A stretch of 64,000 nt of DNA from Hippasteria phrygiana. Taxonomy: Eukaryota; Echinodermata; Asteroidea; Valvatida; Goniasteridae. The position numbers and the translations under genes are program-made. The notes under the pieces were generated by a model. The model saw only the letters and a list, made by a program, of their open reading frames with translations. It made no database searches and was not told where the DNA came from. Positions 34,704-48,285 of this stretch are shown one piece after another. Every line of letters begins with the position of its first letter. Position 1 is the stretch's first letter. The stretch is from contig JAZGUH010000261.1 in the NCBI GenBank assembly GCA_037893225.1, positions 1,860,001 to 1,924,000 of the forward strand. Reading direction: 5' to 3'.

Positions 34704-36986
34704 GAAAGATCGGAAAGTTGGTGGTGCGAGACAAGCGAGATGGTAAAGATCGGAGAGTCGTGGTGCGGGACTGGCGAAATGGGAAAGATGGGAAAGTTGG
34801 TGGTGCGGGACGGGCGAGATGGGAAAGATAGGAAAGATGCTGGTGCTGGATGGGCGAGACAGGAAAGATTGGAACGTTGGTGGTGCGGGACAGGTGATAG
34901 GGAAAAGATTTGAAAGTTGGTGGTGCGGGACAGGTGAGATAGGAAAGATTGGAAAGTTGGTGGTGCAGGACAGGTTAGATGGGAAAGATCAGAAAGTTGG
35001 TGTTGGAAGACGGGCGAGATGGGAAAGATCGGAGAGTGGTGGTGCGGGACGGGCGAGATGGTAAAGATCGGAGAGTGGTGTTTTGGGATGGGTGAGATTG
35101 GAAAGATCGTACAGTTGGTGGTGCGGGATGGGCAAGAAGGGAATGATCAGAAAGATTGTTGTGCGGGACGGGCGAGATGGGAAAGATCGGAAAGTTGGTG
35201 GTGCGGGACTGGCGGTACTGGCAAGATGGTAAAGATCGGAGATTGGTGGTGCGGGACGGGTGAGTTCGAAAAGAATGAAAAGTTGGTGGTGCGTGGCGGG
35301 CGAGATGAGAAATATCAGAAAGTTGGTGGTGCGGGACGGGCGAGATGGGAAAGATCGCAGAGTTGGTGGTGCGGGACAGGCAAGATAGGAAAGTTCAGAA
35401 AGTTGGCAGTGCATGGCGGGCAAGATGGAAAATATCGGAAGGTTGGTGGTGCGAGACAAGCGAGATGGTAAAGATCGGAGAGTGGTGGTGCGGGACTGGC
35501 GAAATGGGAAAGATGGGAAAGTTGGTGGTGCGGGACAGGCGAGATGGGAAAGATAGGAAAGATGGTGGTGCTGGATGGGCGAGATAGGAAAGATTGGAAA
35601 GTTGGTGGTGCGGGACGGGCGAGATGGGAAAGATAGGAAAGTTGGTTGTGCGGGACGGGCGAGATGCCAAAAAGATTGTAAAGTTGGTGCTGCGGGATGG
35701 GCGAGATAGGAAAAGTTGGTTGAGCGGGACAGGTGAGATGGGAAAGATCAGAAAGTTGGTAGTGCGAGACGGGCGAGATCGGAAAGTTGGTGCAGGACAG
35801 GCGAGATGGAAAAGATCGGAGAGTGGTGGTGCGGGACCGGCGAGATAGGAAAGTTCAGAAAGTTGGCAGTGCAGGGCGGGCAAGATGGAAAATATCGGAA
35901 AGTTGGTGGTGCGGGACGGGCGAGATGGGAAAGATGGGAAAGTTGGTGGTGCTGAACAGGAAAGATAGGAAAGTTGGTGGTGCGGGACGGGCTAGATGCG
36001 AAAAGATTGTAAAGTTGGTGCTGCAGGATGGGCGAGACAGGTGAGATGGGAAAGATCGGAGTGTGGTGGTGTGGGATGGTAAAGATCGGAGAGTGGTGTT
36101 TCGGGATGGGTGAGATTGGAAAGATCGTACAGTTGGTGGTGCGGGATGGGCAAGAGGGGAATGATCGCAAAGATTGTGGTGCGGGACAGGCGAGAAGGGA
36201 AAGATCGGAAAGTTGGTGGTGCGGGACTGGCAAGATGGGAAAGATCGTAGAGTTGGTGGTGCGGGACAGTCGAGACGCGAAAAAGATTGGAAAGTTGGTG
36301 CTGCGGGACGGGTGAGATAGGAAAGATTGGAAAGTTGGTGGTGCGGGACAGGTGAGATGGGAAAGATCGTAGAGTTGGTGGTGCGGGACGGGCGAGATGG
36401 GAAAGATCGAAAAGTTGGTGGTGCGGGACGGGTGAGATCAGAAAGTTGGTGCTGGACGGGCGAGATGGGAAAGATAGGAAAGTTGGTGGTTCGGGACAGG
36501 TGAGAAGGGAAAGATTGGAAAGTTGGTGGTGCGGGACGGGCGAGATGGGAAAGATAGGAAAGTTGGTGGTGCGGGACGGGCGAGATGGGAAAGATAGGAA
36601 AGTTGGTGGTGCGTGATGGGTGAGATGCGAAAAAGATTGTAAAGTTGGTGCTGCGGGATCGGCGAGATAGGAAAGATTGGAAAAGTTGGTTGTACGGGAC
36701 AGCTGAGATGGGAACGATCGGAAAGTTGGTGGTGCGGGACGGGCGAGATGGGAAAAATAGGAAAGTTAGTTGTGCGGGACTGGCGAGATGCCAGATCGGA
36801 AAGTTGGTGCAGGACGGGCGAGATGGGAAAGATCGGAGAGTGGTGGTGCGGGGACCGGTAAGATGGTAAAGATCGTAGAGTTGGTGGTGCGGGACAGCCA
36901 AGATAGGAAAGATCAGAAAGTTGGCAGTGCAGGGTGGGCAAGATGGAAAATATCGGAAAGTTGGTGGTGCGGGACGGGCGAGATGG
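34704..36986 (+). repeat. 2,283-bp higher-order repeat, copy 3
   Basis: Full-length copy, exactly 2,283 bp to the next. It shares with copy 2 the variants CGAGACGCGAAAAAG (near 36270) and GATGGGTGAGATGCG (near 36615), which copy 4 lacks. Copies 2 and 3 are therefore closest to each other, consistent with recent step-wise amplification. Confidence 0.92.
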
Positions 36987-39269
36987 GAAAGATCGGAAAG
37001 TTGGTGGTGCGAGACAAGCGAGATGGTAAAGATCGGAGAGTCGTGGTGCGGGACTGGCGAAATGGGAAAGATGGGAAAGTTGGTGGTGCGGGACGGGCGA
37101 GATGGGAAAGATAGGAAAGATGCTGGTGCTGGATGGGCGAGACAGGAAAGATTGGAACGTTGGTGGTGCGGGACAGGTGATAGGGAAAAGATTTGAAAGT
37201 TGGTGGTGCGGGACAGGTGAGATAGGAAAGATTGGAAAGTTGGTGGTGCAGGACAGGTTAGATGGGAAAGATCAGAAAGTTGGTGTTGGAAGACGGGCGA
37301 GATGGGAAAGATCGGAGAGTGGTGGTGCGGGACGGGCGAGATGGTAAAGATCGGAGAGTGGTGTTTTGGGATGGGTGAGATTGGAAAGATCGTACAGTTG
37401 GTGGTGCGGGATGGGCAAGAAGGGAATGATCAGAAAGATTGTTGTGCGGGACGGGCGAGATGGGAAAGATCGGAAAGTTGGTGGTGCGGGACTGGCGGTA
37501 CTGGCAAGATGGTAAAGATCGGAGATTGGTGGTGCGGGACGGGTGAGTTCGAAAAGAATGAAAAGTTGGTGGTGCGTGGCGGGCGAGATGAGAAATATCA
37601 GAAAGTTGGTGGTGCGGGACGGGCGAGATGGGAAAGATCGCAGAGTTGGTGGTGCGGGACAGGCAAGATAGGAAAGTTCAGAAAGTTGGCAGTGCATGGC
37701 GGGCAAGATGGAAAATATCGGAAGGTTGGTGGTGCGAGACAAGCGAGATGGTAAAGATCGGAGAGTGGTGGTGCGGGACTGGCGAAATGGGAAAGATGGG
37801 AAAGTTGGTGGTGCGGGACAGGCGAGATGGGAAAGATAGGAAAGATGGTGGTGCTGGATGGGCGAGATAGGAAAGATTGGAAAGTTGGTGGTGCGGGACG
37901 GGCGAGATGGGAAAGATAGGAAAGTTGGTTGTGCGGGACGGGCGAGATGCCAAAAAGATTGTAAAGTTGGTGCTGCGGGATGGGCGAGATAGGAAAAGTT
38001 GGTTGAGCGGGACAGGTGAGATGGGAAAGATCAGAAAGTTGGTAGTGCGAGACGGGCGAGATCGGAAAGTTGGTGCAGGACAGGCGAGATGGAAAAGATC
38101 GGAGAGTGGTGGTGCGGGACCGGCGAGATAGGAAAGTTCAGAAAGTTGGCAGTGCAGGGCGGGCAAGATGGAAAATATCGGAAAGTTGGTGGTGCGGGAC
38201 GGGCGAGATGGGAAAGATGGGAAAGTTGGTGGTGCTGAACAGGAAAGATAGGAAAGTTGGTGGTGCGGGACGGGCTAGATGCGAAAAGATTGTAAAGTTG
38301 GTGCTGCAGGATGGGCGAGACAGGTGAGATGGGAAAGATCGGAGTGTGGTGGTGTGGGATGGTAAAGATCGGAGAGTGGTGTTTCGGGATGGGTGAGATT
38401 GGAAAGATCGTACAGTTGGTGGTGCGGGATGGGCAAGAGGGGAATGATCGCAAAGATTGTGGTGCGGGACAGGCGAGAAGGGAAAGATCGGAAAGTTGGT
38501 GGTGCGGGACTGGCAAGATGGGAAAGATCGTAGAGTTGGTGGTGCGGGACAGTCGAGATGCGAAAAAGATTGGAAAGTTGGTGCTGCGGGACGGGTGAGA
38601 TAGGAAAGATTGGAAAGTTGGTGGTGCGGGACAGGTGAGATGGGAAAGATCGTAGAGTTGGTGGTGCGGGACGGGCGAGATGGGAAAGATCGAAAAGTTG
38701 GTGGTGCGGGACGGGTGAGATCAGAAAGTTGGTGCTGGACGGGCGAGATGGGAAAGATAGGAAAGTTGGTGGTTCGGGACAGGTGAGAAGGGAAAGATTG
38801 GAAAGTTGGTGGTGCGGGACGGGCGAGATGGGAAAGATAGGAAAGTTGGTGGTGCGGGACGGGCGAGATGGGAAAGATAGGAAAGTTGGTGGTGCGTGAT
38901 GGGCGAGATGCGAAAAAGATTGTAAAGTTGGTGCTGCGGGATCGGCGAGATAGGAAAGATTGGAAAAGTTGGTTGTACGGGACAGCTGAGATGGGAACGA
39001 TCGGAAAGTTGGTGGTGCGGGACGGGCGAGATGGGAAAAATAGGAAAGTTAGTTGTGCGGGACTGGCGAGATGCCAGATCGGAAAGTTGGTGCAGGACGG
39101 GCGAGATGGGAAAGTTCGGAGAGTGGTGGTGCGGGGACCGGTAAGATGGTAAAGATCGTAGAGTTGGTGGTGCGGGACAGCCAAGATAGGAAAGATCAGA
39201 AAGTTGGCAGTGCAGGGTGGGCAAGATGGAAAATATCGGAAAGTTGGTGGTGCGGGACGGGCGAGATGG
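36987..39269 (+). repeat. 2,283-bp higher-order repeat, copy 4
   Basis: Full-length copy. It differs from copy 3 at only a few bases, such as CGAGATGCGAAAAAG near 38553 and GAAAGTTCGGAGAG near 39112. It runs directly into a fifth, partial copy. Confidence 0.92.
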
Positions 39270-40190
39270 GAAAGATCGGAAAGTTGGTGGTGCGAGACAA
39301 GCGAGATGGTAAAGATCGGAGAGTCGTGGTGCGGGACTGGCGAAATGGGAAAGATGGGAAAGTTGGTGGTGCGGGACGGGCGAGATGGGAAAGATAGGAA
39401 AGATGCTGGTGCTGGATGGGCGAGACAGGAAAGATTGGAACGTTGGTGGTGCGGGACAGGTGATAGGGAAAAGATTTGAAAGTTGGTGGTGCGGGACAGG
39501 TGAGATAGGAAAGATTGGAAAGTTGGTGGTGCAGGACAGGTTAGATGGGAAAGATCAGAAAGTTGGTGTTGGAAGACGGGCGAGATGGGAAAGATCGGAG
39601 AGTAGTGGTGCGGGACGGGCGAGATGGTAAAGATCGGAGAGTGGTGTTTTGGGATGGGTGAGATTGGAAAGATCGTACAGTTGGTGGTGCGGGATGGGCA
39701 AGAAGGGAATGATCAGAAAGATTGTTGTGCGGGACGGGCGAGATGGGAAAGATCGGAAAGTTGGTGGTGCGGGACTGGCGGTACTGGCAAGATGGTAAAG
39801 ATCGGAGATTGGTGGTGCGGGACGGGTGAGTTCGAAAAGAATGAAAAGTTGGTGGTGCGTGGCGGGCGAGATGAGAAATATCAGAAAGTTGGTGGTGCGG
39901 GACGGGCGAGATGGGAAAGATCGCAGAGTTGGTGGTGCGGGACAGGCAAGATAGGAAAGTTCAGAAAGTTGGCAGTGCAGGGCGGGCAAGATGGAAAATA
40001 TCGGAAGGTTGGTGGTGCGAGACAAGCGAGATGGTAAAGATCGGAGAGTGGTGGTGCGGGACTGGCGAAATGGGAAAGATGGGAAAGTTGGTGGTGCGGG
40101 ACAGGCGAGATGGGAAAGATAGGAAAGATGGTAGTGCTGGATGGGCGAGATAGGAAAGATTGGAAAGTTGGTGGTGCGGGACGGGCGAGA
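39270..40190 (+). repeat. 2,283-bp higher-order repeat, partial copy 5
   Basis: First 0.92 kb of the unit at the same 2,283-bp offset. A private GAGAGTAGTGG replaces GAGAGTGGTGG near 39601, and GCAGGGCGGG replaces GCATGGCGGG near 39976. Near 40190 an extra 40-bp unit appears and the order of units changes, marking entry into the alternating-block region. Confidence 0.88.
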
Positions 40191-43100
40191 TGGGAAAGAT
40201 AGGAAAGTTGGTGGTGCGGGACGGGCGAGATGGGAAAGATAGGAAAGTTGGTTGTGCGGGACGGGCGAGATGCCAAAAAGATTGTAAAGTTGGTGCTGCG
40301 GGATCGGCGAGATAGGAAAGATTGGAAAAGTTGGTTGTACGGGACAGGTGAGATGGGAACGATGGGAAAGTTGGTGGTGCGGGACGGGCGAGATGGGAAA
40401 AATAGGAAAGTTAGTTGTGCGGGACTGGCGAGATGCCAGATCGGAAAGTTGGTGCAGGACGGGCGAGATGGGAAAGATCGGAGAGTGGTGGTGCGGGGAC
40501 CGGTAAGATGGTAAAGATCGTAGAGTTGGTGGTGCGGGACAGCCAAGATAGGAAAGATCAGAAAGTTGGCAGTGCAGGGTGGGCAAGATGGAAAATATCG
40601 GAAAGTTGGTGGTGCGGGACGGGCGAGATGGGAAAGATCGGAAAGTTGGTGGTGCGAGACAAGCGAGATGGTAAAGATCGGAGAGTGGTGGTGCGGGACT
40701 GGCGAAATGGGAAAGATGGGAAAGTTGGTGGTGCGGGACGGGCGAGATGGGAAAGATAGGAAAGTTGGTGGTGCGGGACAGGTGAGATAGGAAAGATTGG
40801 AAAGTTGGTGGTGCAGGACAGGTTAGATGGGAAAGATCGGAAAGTTGGTGTTGGAAGACGGCGAGATGGGAAAGATCGGAAAGTTGGTGGTGCGAGACGA
40901 GCGAGATGGGAAAGATCGGAAAGTTGGGGGTGCGGGACGGGCGAGATGGGAAAGATGGGAAAGTTGGTGGTGTTGGACGGGAAAGATAGGAAAGATGGTG
41001 GTGCGGGATGGGCGAGATAGGAAAGATTGGAAAGTTGGTGGTGCGGGACGGGCTAGATGCGAAAAAGATTGTAAAGTTGGTGCTGCAGGATGGGCGAGAC
41101 AGGTGAGATGGTAAAGATCGGAGAGTGGTGTTTCGGGATGGGTGAGATTGGAAAGATCGTACAGTTGGTGGTGCGGGATGGGCAAGAGGGAATGATCGCA
41201 AAGATTGTGGTGCGGGACGGGCGAGATGGGAAAGATCGGAAAGTTGGTGGTGCGGGACTGGCAAGATGGGAAAGATTGTAGAGTTGGTCTGCTGGACAGT
41301 CGAGATGCGAAAAAGATTGGAAAGTTGGTGCTGCGGGACGGGTGAGATAGGAAAGATTGGAAAGTTGGTGGTGCGGGACAAGTGAGATGGGAAAGATCGT
41401 AGAGTTGGTGGTGCGGGACGGGCGAGATGGGAAAGATCGAAAAGTTGGTGGTGCGGGACGGGCGAGATGGGAAAGATAGGAAAGTTGGTGGTTCGGGACA
41501 GGTGAGAAGGGAAAGATTGGAAAGTTGGGGGTGCGGGACGGGCGAGATGGGAAAGATTGGAAAGTTGGGGGTGCGGGACGGGCGAGATGGGAAAGATAGG
41601 AAAGTTGGTGGTGCGGGACGGGCGAGATGGGAAAGATAGGAAAGTATGTGGTGCGTGATGGGCGATATGCGAAAAAGATTGTAAAGTTGGTGCTGCGGGA
41701 TCGGCGAGATAGGAAAGATTGGAAAAGTTGGTTGTACGGGACAGGTGAGATGGGAACGATCGGAAAGTTGGTGGTGCGGGACGGGCGAGATGGGAAAAAT
41801 AGGAAAGTTAGTTGTGCGGGACTGGCGAGATGCCAGATCGGAAAGTTGGTGCAGGACGGGCGAGATGGGAAAGATCGGAGAGTGGTGGTGCGGGGACCGG
41901 TAAGATGGTAAAGATCGTAGAGTTGGTGGTGCGGGACAGCCAAGATAGGAAAGATCAGAAAGTTGGCAGTGCAGGGTGGGCAAGATGGAAAATATCGGAA
42001 AGTTGGTGGTGCGGGACGGGCGAGATGGGAAAGATCGGAAAGTTGGTGGTGCGAGACAAGCGAGATGGTAAAGATCGGAGAGTCGTTGTGCGGGACTGGC
42101 GAAATGGGAAAGATGGGAAAGTTGGTGGTGCGGGACGGGCGAGATGGGAAAGATAGGAAAGATGCTGGTGCTGGATGGGCGAGACAGGAAAGATTGGAAC
42201 GTTGGTGGTGCGGGACAGGTGATAGGGAAAAGATTTGAAAGTTGGTGGTGCGGGACAGGTGAGATAGGAAAGATTGGAAAGTTGGTGGTGCAGGACAGGT
42301 TAGATGGGAAAGATCAGAAAGTTGGTGTTGGAAGACGGGCGAGATGGGAAAGATCGGAGAGTGGTGGTGCGGGACGGGCGAGATGGTAAAGATCGGAGAG
42401 TGGTGTTTTGGGATGGGTGAGATTGGAAAGATCGTACAGTTGGTGGTGCGGGATGGGCAAGAAGGGAATGATCAGAAAGATTGTTGTGCGGGACGGGCGA
42501 GATGGGAAAGATCGGAAAGTTGGTGGTGCGGGACTGGCGGTACTGGCAAGATGGTAAAGATCGGAGATTGGTGGTGCGGGACGGGTGAGTTCGAAAAGAA
42601 TGAAAAGTTGGTGGTGCATTGCGGGCGAGATGAGAAATATCAGAAAGTTGGTGGTGCGGGACGGGCGAGATGGGAAAGATCGCAGAGTTGGTGGTGCGGG
42701 ACAGGCAAGATAGGAAAGTTCAGAAAGTTGGCAGTGCAGGGCGGGCAAGATGGAAAATATCGGAAGGTTGGTGGTGCGAGACAAGCGAGATGGTAAAGAT
42801 CGGAGAGTGGTGGTGCGGGACTGGCGAAATGGGAAAGATGGGAAAGTTGGTGGTGCGGGACAGGCGAGATGGGAAAGATAGGAAAGATGGTAGTGCTGGA
42901 TGGGTGAGATAGGAAAGATTGGAAAGTTGGTGGTGCGGGACGGGCGAGATGGGAAAGATAGGAAAGTTGGTGGTGCGGGACGGGCGAGATGGGAAAGATA
43001 GGAAAGTTGGTTGTGCGGGACGGGCGAGATGCCAAAAAGATTGTAAAGTTGGTGCTGCGGGATCGGCGAGATAGGAAAGATTGGAAAAGTTGGTTGTACG

Positions 43101-46100
43101 GGACAGGTGAGATGGGAACGATCGGAAAGTTGGTGGTGCGGGACGGGCGAGATGGGAAAAATAGGAAAGTTTGTTGTGCGGGACTGGCGAGATGCCAGAT
43201 CGGAAAGTTGGTGCAGGACGGGCGAGATGGGAAAGATCGGAGAGTGGTGGTGCGGGCACCGGTAAGATGGTAAAGATCGTAGAGTTGGTGGTGCGGGACA
43301 GCCAAGATAGGAAAGATCAGAAAGTTGGCAGTGCAGGGTGGGCAAGATGGAAAATATCGGAAAGTTGGTGGTGCGGGACGGGCGAGATGGGAAAGATCGG
43401 AAAGTTGGTGGTGCGAGACAAGCGAGATGGTAAAGATCGGAGAGTGGTGGTGCGGGACTGGCGAAATGGGAAAGATGGGAAAGTTGGTGGTGCGGGACGG
43501 GCGAGATGGGAAAGATAGGAAAGATGCTGGTGCTGGATGGGCGAGATAGGAAAGATTGGAAAGTTGGTGGTGCGGGACAGGTGAGATAGGAAAGATTGGA
43601 AAGTTGGTGGTGCAGGACAGGTTAGATGGGAAAGATCGGAAAGTTGGTGTTGGAAGACGGCGAGATGGGAAAGATCGGAAAGTTGGTGGTGCGAGACGGG
43701 CGAGATGGGAAAGATCGGAAAGTTGGTGGTGCGGGACGGGCGAGATGGGAAAGATAGGAAAGTTGGGGGTGCGGGACGGGCGAGATGGGAAAGATCAGAA
43801 AGTTGGGGGTGCGGGACGGGCGAGATGGGAAAGATGGGAAAGTTGGTGATGTTGGACGGGAAAGATAGGAAAGATGGTGGTGCGGGATGGGCGAGATAGG
43901 AAAGATTGGAAAGTTGGTGGTGCGGGACGGGCTAGATGCGAAAAAGATTGTAAAGTTGGTGCTGCAGGATGGGCGAGACAGGTGAGATGGTAAAGATCGG
44001 AGAGTGGTGTTTCGGGATGGGTGAGATTGGAAAGATCGTACAGTTGGTGGTGCGGGATGGGCAAGAGGGGAATGATCGCAAAGATTGTGGTGCGGGACGG
44101 GCGAGATGGGAAAGATCGGAAATGTTGGTGGTGCGGGACTGGCAAGATGGGAAAGATTGTAGAGTTGGTCTGCTGGACAGTCGAGATGCGAAAAAGATTG
44201 GAAAGTTGGTGCTGCGGGACGGGTGAGATAGGAAAGATTGGAAAGTTGGTGGTGCGGGACAAGTGAGATGGGAAAGATCGTAGAGTTGGTGGTGCGGGAC
44301 GGGCGAGATGGGAAAGATCGAAAAGTTGGTGGTGCGGGACGGGTGAGATCAGAAAGTTGGTGCTGGACGGGCGAGATGGGAAAGATAGGAAAGTTGGTGG
44401 TTCGGGACAGGTGAGAAGGGAAAGATTGGAAAGTTGGGGGTGCGGGACGGGCGAGATGGGAAAGATAGGAAAGTTGGTGGTGCGGGACGGGCGAGATGGG
44501 AAAGATAGGAAAGTATGTGGTGCGTGATGGGCGAGATGCGAAAAAGATTGTAAAGTTGGTGCTGCTTGATCGGCGAGATAGGAAAGATTGGAAAAGTTGG
44601 TTGTACGGGACAGGTGAGATGGGAACGATCGGAAAGTTGGTGGTGCGGGACGGGCGAGATGGGAAAACTAGGAAAGTTAGTTGTGCGGGACTGGCGAGAT
44701 GCCAGATCGGAAAGTTGGTGCAGGACGGGCGAGATGGGAAAGATCGGAGAGTGGTGGTGCGGGGACCGGTAAGATGGTAAAGATCGTAGAGTTGGTGGTG
44801 CGGGACAGCCAAGATAGGAAAGATCAGAAAGTTGGCAGTGCAGGGTGGGCAAGATGGAAAATATCGGAAAGTTGGTGGTGCGGGACGGGCGAGATGGGAA
44901 AGATCGGAAAGTTGGTGGTGCGAGACAAGCGAGATGGTAAAGATCGGAGAGTCGTGGTGCGGGACTGGCGAAATGGGAAAGATGGGAAAGTTGGTGGTGC
45001 GGGACGGGCGAGATGGGAAAGATAGGAAAGATGCTGGTGCTGGATGGGCGAGACAGGAAAGATTGGAACGTTGGTGGTGCGGGACAGGTGATAGGGAAAA
45101 GATTTGAAAGTTGGTGGTGCGGGACAGGTGAGATAGGAAAGATTGGAAAGTTGGTGGTGCAGGACAGGTTAGATGGGAAAGATCAGAAAGTTGGTGTTGG
45201 AAGACGGGCGAGATGGTAAAGATCGGAGAGTGGTGTTTTGGGATGGGTGAGATTGGAAAGATCGTACTTTTGGTGGTGCGGGATGGGCAAGAAGGGAATG
45301 ATCAGAAAGATTGTTGTGCGGGACGGGCGAGATGGGAAAGATCGAAAAGTTGGTGGTGCGGGACTGGCGGTACTGGCAAGATGGTAAAGATCGGAGATTG
45401 GTGGTGCGGGACTGGCGAAATGGGAAAGATGGGAAAGTTGGTGGTGCGGGACAGGCGAGATGGGAAAGATCGCAGAGTTGGTGGTGCGGGACAGGCAAGA
45501 TAGGAAAGTTCAGAAAGTTGGCAGTGCAGGGCGGGCAAGATGGAAAATATCGGAAGGTTTGTGGTGCGAGACAAGCGAGATGGTAAAGATCGGAGAGTGG
45601 TGGTGCGGGACTGGCGAAATGGGAAAGATGGGAAAGTTGGTGGTGCGGGACAGGCGAGATGGGAAAGATAGGAAAGATGGTAGTGCTGGATGGGCGAGAT
45701 AGGAAAGATTGGAAAGTTGGTGGTGCGGGACGGGCGAGATGGGAAAGATAGGAAAGTTGGTGGTGCGGGACGGGCGAGATGGGAAAGATAGGAAAGTTGG
45801 TTGTGCGGGACGGGCGAGATGCCAAAAAGATTGTAAAGTTGGTGCTGCGGGATCGGCGAGATAGGAAAGATTGGAAAAGTTGGTTGTACGGGACAGGTGA
45901 GATGGGAACGATCGGAAAGTTGGTGGTGCGGGACGGGCGAGATGGGAAAAATAGGAAAGTTAGTTGTGCGGGACTGGCGAGATGCCAGATCGGAAAGTTG
46001 GTGCAGGACGGGCGAGATGGGAAAGATCGGAGAGTGGTGGTGCGGGGACCGGTAAGATGGTAAAGATCGTAGAGTTGGTGGTGCGGGACAGCCAAGATAG

Positions 46101-47559
46101 GAAAGATCAGAAAGTTGGCAGTGCAGGGTGGGCAAGATGGAAAATATCGGAAAGTTGGTGGTGCGGGACGGGCGAGATGGGAAAGATCGGAAAGTTGGTG
46201 GTGCGAGACAAGCGAGATGGTAAAGATCGGAGAGTGGTGGTGCGGGACTGGCGAAACGGGAAAGATGGGAAAGTTGGTGGTGCGGGACGGGCGAGATGGG
46301 AAAGATAGGAAAGATGCTGGTGCTGGATGGGCGAGATAGGAAAGATTGGAAAGTTGGTGGTGCGGGACAGGTGAGATAGGAAAGATTGGAAAGTTGGTGG
46401 TGCAGGACAGGTTAGATGGGAAAGATCGGAAAGTTGGTGTTGGAAGACGGCGAGATGGGAAAGATCGGAAAGTTGGTGGTGCGAGACGGGCGAGATGGGA
46501 AAGATCGGAAAGTTGGTGGTGCGGGACGGGCGAGATGGGAAAGATAGGAAAGTTGGGGGTGCGGGACGGGCGAGATGGGAAAGATCGGAAAGTTGGGGGT
46601 GCGGGACGGGCGAGATGGGAAAGATGGGAACGTTGGTGGTGTTGGACGGGAAAGATAGGAAAGATGGTGGTGCGGGATGGGCGAGATAGGAAAGATTGGA
46701 AAGTTGGTGGTGCGGGACGGGCTAGATGCGAAAAAGATTGTAAAGTTGGTGCTGCAGGATGGGCGAGACAGGTGAGATGGTAAAGATCGGAGAGTGGTGT
46801 TTCGGGATGGGTGAGATTGGAAAGATCGTACAGTTGGTGGTGCGGGATGGGCAAGAGGGGAATGATCGCAAAGATTGTGGTGCGGGACGGGCGAGATGGG
46901 AAAGATCGGAAAGTTGGTGGTGCGGGACTGGCAAGATGGGAAAGATTGTAGAGTTGGTCTGCTGGACAGTCGAGATGCGAAAAAGATTGGAAAGTTGGTG
47001 CTGCGGGACGGGTGAGATAGGAAAGATTGGAAAGTTGGTGGTGCGGGACAAGTGAGATGGGAAAGATCGTAGAGTTGGTGGTGCGGGACGGGCGAGATGG
47101 GAAAGATAGGAAAGTTGGTGGTTCGGGACAGGTGAGAAGGGAAAGATTGGAAAGTTGGGGGTGCGGGACGGGCGAGATGGGAAAGATAGGAAAGTTGGTG
47201 GTGCGGGACGGGCGAGATGGGAAAGATAGGAAAGTATGTGGTGCGTGATGGGCGAGATGCGAAAAAGATTGTAAAGTTGGTGCTGCGGGATCGGCGAGAT
47301 AGGAAAGATTGGAAAAGTTGGTTGTACGGGACAGGTGAGATGGGAACGATCGGAAAGTTGGTGGTGCGGGACGGGCGAGATGGGAAAAATAGGAAAGTTA
47401 GTTGTGCGGGACTGGCGAGATGCCAGATCGGAAAGTTGGTGCAGGACGGGCGAGATGGGAAAGATCGGAGAGTGGTGGTGCGGGGACCGGTAAGATGGTA
47501 AAGATCGTAGAGTTGGTGGTGCGGGACAGCCAAGATAGGAAAGATCAGAAAGTTGGCAG

Positions 47560-48285
47560 TGCAGGGTGGGCAAGATGGAAATATCGGAAAGTTGGTGGTG
47601 CGGGACGGGCGAGATGGGAAAGATCGGAAAGTTGGTGGTGCGAGACAAGCGAGATGGTAAAGATCGGAGAGTCGTGGTGCGGGACTGGCGAAATGGGAAA
47701 GATGGGAAAGTTGGTGGTGCGGGACGGGCGAGATGGGAAAGATAGGAAAGATGCTGGTGCTGGATGGGCGAGACAGGAAAGATTGGAACGTTGGTGGTGC
47801 GGGACAGGTGATAGGGAAAAGATTTGAAAGTTGGTGGTGCGGGACAGGTGAGATAGGAAAGATTGGAAAGTTGGTGGTGCAGGACAGGTTAGATGGGAAA
47901 GATCAGAAAGTTGGTGTTGGAAGACGGGCGAGATGGTAAAGATCGGAGAGTGGTGTTTTGGGATGGGAGAGATTGGAAAGATCGTACAGTTGGTGGTGCG
48001 GGATGGGCAAGAAGGGAATGATCAGAAAGATTGTTGTGCGGGACGGGCGAGATGGGAAAGATCGGAAAGTTGGTGGTGCGGGACTGGCGGTACTGGCAAG
48101 ATGGTAAAGATCGGAGATTGGTGGTGCGGGACGGGTGAGTTCGAAAAGAATGAAAAGTTGGTGGTGCGTGGCGGGCGAGATGAGAAATATCAGAAAGTTG
48201 GTGGTGCGGGACGGGCGAGATGGGAAAGATCGCAGAGTTGGTGGTGCGGGACAGGCAAGATAGGAAAGTTCAGAAAGTTGGCAGT
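47560..48285 (+). repeat. 726-bp tandem duplication, copy 1
   Basis: Abuts a second copy at 48286-49011. Landmarks such as GAACGTTGG and GGTGATAGGGAAAAG recur exactly 726 bp apart (47733 and 48459 frames). A base change distinguishes them: GGATGGGAGAGATTGG near 47960 here, GGATGGGTGAGATTGG in copy 2. Near the left edge this copy has GGAAATATCGG, one A short. Confidence 0.85.
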
